DNA of 64,000 nucleotides, from NCBI GenBank assembly GCA_029582155.1, contig CM055909.1, positions 43,026,967 to 43,090,966 of the forward strand. The letters are read 5' to 3'. The notes below the pieces were generated by a model that saw only the letters and a program-made list of their open reading frames with translations, made no database searches and was not told where the DNA came from. Position numbers and translations under genes: made by a program. Every line of letters starts with the position of its first letter. Within the stretch, counting starts at the first letter, position 1. Below are positions 58,242 to 64,000 of the stretch, piece after piece. The DNA is from Panopea generosa. Its lineage: Eukaryota > Mollusca > Bivalvia > Adapedonta > Hiatellidae.

Positions 58242-59256
58242 TTAACACTTAATTCCACTATCATACGCTCTGCAAGTCGTAAAGTAGTTCGGCATTTTAC
58301 GTATGAGAGCCGAGTTATACGGAAAACACCGAGCGATCAATCGGAAGTGATATAACACTAGGTTGATATCAAAAGGATATACTCGTGCATTGTAAATCAT
58401 GCGATAAATGAGAATAAATTGTTCCAACCTGATAGGTGTAAGGCCACTGCCTACAGAAGTGTACACAAGCTGAAGATGTTTTTGCGTGTCACTGGAGAGG
58501 AATCGTGCCGTGTTGTGGTATCCGATACTAAAGTGAACATCTTGCGGGAACGCTGGCTTCACGCCACAAATCTTGCCAAAAGAAAACGTGCACGCCTTCG
58601 ATTCAGATTATGTTTAGAATGAACGTAATTTTATAATTTTAGAGGATTGGTTAAATGATAGGTTTGTAACATAAGATTTAAAAAGTTCAAGCACAAAGTG
58701 TATTGAATGAATACAGGCTTTGTAAAGTTAGCAGAATTAATTTTTTTCAGTCTGCCAGCAGAATAGAAGAACAGCAGATTTTTTTTTCATTCTGCACGCA
58801 GAATATATTTTTGTCCACCTGATCTTTATATTCCAAAGTCGTTCGAGTTAGCAGAATGAAAATTTTGGGATGCCGCTTGTATTAAGCAGCCACATTTTCT
58901 ATTTCCTTTTGCTATGCTTTCAGAGCAAATTAAGCTGTATTAAAAAACATCCTCTCTAAAAGGGTCATTTTGCTACTTTCCTTGACTGACTGCTTAAGAC
59001 AGGTTTTATTATACATCTGACAAACTTTTAACAATCTCCATTAAGATAAATTCACAGTATAACGCAACATTTTGACAAGATGTGGAGGAGGTAAACACAC
59101 ACTCATATCACTCTTGTAACAATTGTTTGCAATTCAGTTGAAAAAAATATTATAATGATGTATATATGACTATTGTAGCTATAGTATCCACATAACTCTA
59201 ATCGATATATATTTAGAATGAATCTTCCATTTTGAATTTTGCAAATTACTTACGTA
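58242..59256. other. Intergenic, nothing recognised
   Basis: Contains opposite overlapping short ORFs near 58242-58622 and T-rich runs; no domain recognised. Confidence 0.4.
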
Positions 59257-59570
59257 CAGTGCTCCAGATAACGTTTTTGATAAGAGGGTATTTTATCCCC
59301 AAAATTGAAAAGATGGGGGTATTCATATCTAAGCCTTTCCGAGGTGAGGGTATGAAACATTCAGTCGTAAGATACATTAAAAATCATTAAAAATGTATTT
59401 TAAACAACGTTTTTCATATTTAAGTTCAGAAAATATGTATTGGAGGAGTAACTTTACGCCAAACTGTTAAAAGTAAGGGGTAAATTTACCTCCATTTTTT
59501 GAAAATTAAGGGGTATTTAGCTAAAGCATATGAGAGTAAAATACCATCAAAATGACCTTGTCAGGGCCAC
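59257..59570. mobile_element. Small inverted-repeat element (CAGTGCTCC / GGCCACTG)
   Basis: Left end CAGTGCTCCAGATAACG; right end TCAGGGCCACTG. Inside, GGGTATTTTATCCCC and GGGTATTTAG motifs recur. Similar to hAT-type ends, but a clean 8-bp duplication is not evident. Confidence 0.45.
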
Positions 59571-60099
59571 TGTGCGTATGAATATTAGTATTTTGGCCTT
59601 CAACCTTTGAACTCCAACTATTATTACCCCAAAAAATCAACTATATTAACATACTGGCAGATATATTATACACACGTGGCGACAATCCTTTCAAACTTTT
59701 TCATACTGGACCAACAAAACCATTCAAATCACCAATACGTCATATATTATCATAAAGATAAGAGGGAACTCGTTCTCAGCGAAATAAACAGATACAGGGT
59801 ACTCCGTGACCGAGTGGTCGAAAAAGCTATGTACATGTATATCGTTTAATGATTCAGATTCATTCTGAAGTCTTACTCCATCAATAAAAAAACTGGATAT
59901 GCCACATACGAGGGTCATTCAATATATAATGCAACAATCGCATTAATAATATATTAGGAAAATAAATGTAAATACCGTATCATAATCTCTCAAAGTAATG
60001 TCCCCTGTGGTCAATGACTGATGTCTATCGCTTCGGCAGATCTTCAATTCCCATTGCAAGGCAACCGCGCTCATATACCCTCCTATACTCTCACCTACT

Positions 60100-60352
60100 C
60101 GGCCATGGCAATTTCAATCTTCTCTAGGTCAGCGAATCGAATTTTTCTAATATTTCCCCAAGTCTTGGAAATAAGTTATAATCACAGGGGCTAATGTCAG
60201 GAGAATATGGAGGATGGTCTACTTTTCCCATTCATATTCCGCAAAAAGTGACGTCACATCCTGTTAAGCGTGCGTTGTCGCGAAGTAAGATTGAATCGAC
60301 TCGTAATAGTTTTAGGCGCTTTTTTACGTATTGGCTAGTCGTAGGCATATTT
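60100..60352 (-). pseudogene. Mariner transposase, C-terminal catalytic remnant
   Basis: The minus strand reads LLRDNARLTG, then after a stop HPPYSPDISPCDYNLFPRLG. These are the second and third aspartate motifs of a mariner D34D catalytic triad. Here 31 residues separate the two aspartates, so three codons are lost. The first catalytic aspartate lies in the part removed or replaced. Inactive. Confidence 0.75.
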
Positions 60353-62091
60353 AGCTCACCTGTGCCAAAGGCTCTCAGGAGTGCTTTTGTGATCGCCTGG
60401 TGTCCGTCGTCTGTCGTCCGTCATCCGTCATCTGTCGTCTGTCGTCTGTCGTCCGTCATTAACTTTAAGCTTTTAACAGCTTCGCCTCTGAAACCACTGC
60501 ACAAATGTTGATGTAACTTCACAGAAATGTTCCTTGGGTGACCCTCTACCAAGTTTGTTCAAGCCATCTTGATTCGTCAAAAAACATGGCCGCCAAGGGG
60601 CGGGGCAAGTTTAATAAGTAAAGATTTAAAAAATCTTCTTGTCAGAAACTACTGGCTCGATTTTAAAATTATTTCACAGAAATCCTCTACCAAGTTTGTT
60701 CAAGTCATCTTGATTCGTCAAATAGCATGGCCGTCAAGTAATCAAATGTTTATTAAAGTGTGACCACTAACAAACATTTATCCGAGCACTCGAAGGGACT
60801 TTACACTATATGATCAGCGGGGCCTTTGTTCCTACGATCATCGTGCCGGCGCACCGCAGGTGTGAAATACATGTACATCACTCCCGCGAGAAATTTTGAA
60901 CAGGTAATCGATATCGATACATAAATGGTTAATGATGTGTAAAAGGACTCTTTGGGGGCCATGAAAAAACTTCGATATACTGAAAAATTCGATATGTATA
61001 ACTTCGATATATTTGCGGTTTTTCCATTTAGATTTAGAAGGAAAAAAGTTGGGACTTGAGAAAAAGTTCGATATACCGAGAAATTCGATATATTGAAGTT
61101 CGATATATGGAAGTTATACTGTAACTTCACAGAAATGTTCCTTGGGTGACCCTCTACCAAGTTTGTTCAAGCCATCTTGATTCGTCAAAAAACATGGCCG
61201 CCAAGGGGCTGGGCAAGTTTAATTAGTAAAATCTTTAAAAATCTGCTTGTCAGAAACTACTAACTTGATCTTAAAATTATTTCACAGAAATGTTCCTTGG
61301 AGGACCCTTCACCAAGTTTGTTCAAACTGTTGTGATTCGTCAAAAAACATGGCGGCCAGGGGGTGGGGTTAGTTTGCTATATAAGCTATTGTAAAAATCT
61401 TCTTGTCAGAAACCACTGGGCCAATTTTTATATAAATTCACAGGAATATTTCTTGGTTAACCCTCTACCAAGTTTGTTCAAGTCATCTTGATTCGTCAAA
61501 AAGCATGGCCGCCAAGGGGCGGAGCAAGTTTACTATATAAGCTATAGTAAAAACTTTAAAAAATCTTCTTGTCAGAAACTGCTAGCTCGATTTTAAAATA
61601 ATTTCACAGAAATGTTCCTTGGGTGACCCTCTAACAAGTTTGTTCAGGCCATCGTGATTCTTTAAAAAACATGGCCGCCAGGGGGCGAGGCAAGTTTAAT
61701 TAGAAAAAGCTTAAAAATCTTCTTGTCAGAAACTACTGGCTCGATTTTAATGAATGAATGAATGAATGGTGTTTTACGGCACGTCGACCCTTCACCAAGT
61801 TTGTTTAAACCGTAATTCGTAAAAAAAACACTAAAAACTGCAAAAACCTTCTTGTCAGAATCTACTGACCTAATTTCGATGTAATTCCACTGACATTTAC
61901 GAAGGATGAACCTCTAACAAGTTTGAACTCTTCTACGTATCTGTTACATCTTCAAAACAAATCAAAATTTTAAATACTCGCCCACCTCGTTTTTCTGGAA
62001 TTTTAAGTGTACATGTATTATTATAATCTACTTAAGTTGGATGATTCAAGGTCAGTCAGGTGAGCGATATAGGGCCATCTTGGCCCTCTTG
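60353..62091. mobile_element. Helentron/pearl-like non-autonomous element nested in mariner
   Basis: Starts AGCTCACCTGTGCC...GGCTCTCAGG, followed by a GTCGTCTGTCGTCCGTC block. It then holds about seven tandem units with TTGTTCAAGCCATCTTGATT, CATGGCCGCCAAGGGGC and TCTTCTTGTCAGAAACTACT. The end is CAGGTGAGCGATATAGGGCC-ATC-TTGGCCCTCTTG, a hairpin near the 3' terminus. A tandem core, 3' hairpin and insertion between T residues fit Helentron-type elements; that family name is inference. Confidence 0.6.
60765..61118. repeat. Insertion rich in TTCGATAT inside the Helentron-like element
   Basis: Breaks the tandem core between GTTTATTAAAGTG and TAACTTCACAG. Contains GTTCGATATA and ATTCGATATATTGAAG several times plus a GC-richer start (GTGCCGGCGCACCGC). 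Probably a third layer of insertion. Confidence 0.5.
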
Positions 62092-62099
62092 TTTAATGT

Positions 62100-62400
62100 T
62101 CTCCTTGTAGTATGTGCTGTTGGCCGTTTGACCAACTGGAATCTAGAGATTTGTCAGAACTCCACAAATACCATACGCATATCGTCAGTTGCACCAGAAA
62201 GAACTTTGCCGGTCTCGTTGAGTTTGGGGTGTGCCACCCGACCGATCGTCGCTTCGTTGATCTCTGGTTCACACACTAATGTCTAATTCCTCTGTTATTT
62301 CTTCAAATGTCAATATTCTGTCTGAACGTAAAAGTTCCATCACTTTTTCGGTATTGAAAGTATCCGTTGCGGTCACATTTCGCCTATTTCAGAATTTTTA
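62100..62400 (-). pseudogene. Mariner transposase, N-terminal remnant
   Basis: The minus strand reads TEKVMELLRSDRILTFEEIT then EELDIS, which matches the helix-turn-helix region of mariner transposases. A stop follows and frames are broken beyond it. Confidence 0.65.
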
Positions 62401-62500
62401 GTAGTTGACTCATTAGCATGTCAAGTTGCACCGCAGTACTATAGATCTAAGAAGTTTTAGAGATAATTAATAGGTTACATTATATATTGAATGACCCTCG

Positions 62501-62884
62501 TATAACCTGAAATGTGTTGAAAATGATGTTTAACCCCATTAAAAAAAAAAAAGAGTTAAGTAAAGAAGATACTAAGGTTGTTCCCAACCGCCATCATAAT
62601 TACTCTGCCGGAGCACATACTGTTTGAGCACTTCCTGTTTCCGGTAAGTGTAGTATGCTTCTACCTACAACGGATCTCAGGGATTATAATGAGGTGCGCT
62701 GGGATTCAAACAAACACGTCTATCAGAGAGCTTGCCTATACAACACAACCTGTATACACAATGTTTTGTATACGAGTATATAATGTTATTGTCCGTAAGG
62801 TTTTACCTGGCACTTAGTAATCTTCGCCAATATATTCGGGCGTTGAACCGCCTTTTCCGTACAGCTAGCTATTCGTGAACTACA
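62501..62884. other. Intergenic, nothing recognised
   Basis: No gene or element recognised. Confidence 0.4.
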
Positions 62885-63062
62885 ACTTCACGTGCGATAT
62901 AAAAAGAGGATCTTACATGAGTGCTTATTTATTATTGAATTTATTAAACGAGTTGGAAAAAATAAATTACGCGAGACTCTGCCGTGCATTATGTCATTTT
63001 CCCAACGAGTTTATTAAATTCAATATTAAACGAGCATGACTGTAAGATTCGTTTTATCACAT
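62885..63062. mobile_element. Foldback element
   Basis: Left arm ATATAAAAAGAGGATCTTAC then ATTGAATTTATTAAACGAGTT. The right arm is its inverse: CGAGTTTATTAAATTCAAT then GTAAGATTCGTTTTAT. The loop is GC-richer (CGAGACTCTGCCGTGC). Arms about 70 bp, imperfect. Confidence 0.6.
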
Positions 63063-63507
63063 ATACCATTTATTTAACAGATCAAAAATTATGTCATTAT
63101 TACATTCATGCACCGTAAACTACGTGAAAATGCCGATTTAATAATGTATCGGTATCGATTTTAACAGTAATATCGCTGTTAACGTTCGGTTACCGATAAT
63201 TCATTTACGGATTTACACGGAATATTCATGATTGCCAGGTAAATCCCAACGCACACTATATATGTGTATGTTTATTGTGAAATATGATATTATTTAAACA
63301 AATTATACATACTGCTACATCTTTACATCCAGTTCCGTCTGTAAAGTTAAAACACGGGTTCCACGAGTACGTCATTTCGTGTGTGTCCGAGACGTTCGCA
63401 AATCTGTTACGAAAGTAATAACTTTTTACGATTTATGTTGGAGGTTTCACATTGTTGAAATACACATCTTACTTTTCTCGGAAGATGACATAACTACATT
63501 GTCTCGT
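63063..63507. other. Intergenic, nothing recognised
   Basis: A short ORF near 63379 has no support. Confidence 0.35.
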
Positions 63508-63596
63508 TGGGGCCATCGCGGCATATTCCTTAAATTCGCCGGGAAGTCGAAACAACGAAACGTAACCTAATTTAATAAATAGGTCGCGATGGCCCT
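63508..63596. mobile_element. Short foldback with GGGCCATCGCG arms
   Basis: GGGGCCATCGCGGCATATT at the left and the inverse (AATAGGTCGCGATGGCCCT) at the right, with a centre of about 50 bases. Possibly a very small MITE. Confidence 0.5.
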
Positions 63597-64000
63597 ATCC
63601 TAACACCGTACATGGCATTTTGTGGTGCGTCTTTTTTTAAACGTTTCACTTATATATAAATTTACATCAAGAATGTGTATGAATCAAATATATAGCACAT
63701 GGCAAATTTTCTAATTCGACCATGCCGATATGGCAACATAATATTGAGCTTTGATACAATTGATGTAATGGAAAGTTATTGTATATTGGATATTGTAAAT
63801 GATTTTAATTATCTAGGTGTTTTTTTTTTAATTATACGGGTACATTTACATTGAATCAACAATATCTTTGTGGTAAAGCGTTAAAAGCATGACTACTGTC
63901 AGTACAGCTGGTATGACCTTGTACAAAAAAACGATTGGTTACAATCAGTAAAACTCTGAAGAAACTTGTAATAATAACAATGGCGGAGGGGGGGGGGGGG
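63597..64000. other. Intergenic, ends in a G run
   Basis: AT-rich; the last 12 bases are G, so the window may end at a hard-to-sequence tract. Confidence 0.5.

Larger units (their letters stand above)
59909..62500 (-). mobile_element. Mariner transposon, degenerate, interrupted
   Basis: Ends CGAGGGTCATTCAATATATA-ATGCAAC (left) and the inverse ending GTTACATTATATATTG-AATGACCCTCG (right) form a 27-bp terminal inverted repeat with one mismatch, each flanked by TA. The flanking TA is the classic Tc1/mariner target site. Coding remnants run on the minus strand from about 62400 to 60100, split by a nested element. Confidence 0.85.

Overview
The window looks like nuclear DNA from a bivalve or related mollusc. 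It is AT-rich and gene-poor, and it is full of tRNA-derived SINEs, small inverted-repeat elements, microsatellites and minisatellites. It also carries repeat types I associate with mollusc genomes: a family with GTCCGTCCGTCTGTC blocks, and another ending in a GGGCC-loop-GGCCC hairpin. There are no operons, ribosome binding sites or prokaryotic genes. The species call is inference from repeat style and from the one protein family present.

Positions 1 to about 42235 are a tandem array of segmental duplications. Each unit runs, left to right: a 54-bp minisatellite array; a spacer of old SINEs and inverted-repeat elements; a 40-bp minisatellite carrying the E-box CACGTG; one single-exon gene on the minus strand; and a conserved 5' flank of about 1.2 kb. 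The gene encodes a secreted protein of 296 residues: signal peptide, coiled-coil-like neck, one thrombospondin type-1 domain and one C-type lectin domain. Units start near 20, 12312, 22755, 29412 and 38668. The first lectin (10165-11053) is frameshifted. The other three (20639-21529, 27306-28196, 36838-37728) are open. The fifth unit holds only the minisatellite and half a spacer before homology stops. The first bases of the window match the 5' flank of a lectin unit, so another copy probably lies to the left.

The units alternate. Spacers of units 1 and 3 share one block, and those of units 2 and 4 share a different block. A cysteine of the lectin domain is kept in genes 1 and 3 and is tyrosine in 2 and 4. 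This suggests duplication of a two-gene module followed by gene conversion. Units 2 and 4 also carry a broken fragment of another, older lectin gene. This recently expanded, probably still changing, immune-type lectin cluster is the most interesting thing here.

From 42236 to 64000 I recognise no host gene. The region holds minisatellites (39/42 bp, 71 bp, 24 bp and a pentanucleotide array), SINEs, the 3' end of a LINE, a mariner transposon with 27-bp terminal inverted repeats split by a Helentron-like element, a TTAA-flanked element filled by a 24-bp minisatellite, and several foldback elements. All identifications were made by eye; boundaries of repeats are approximate.
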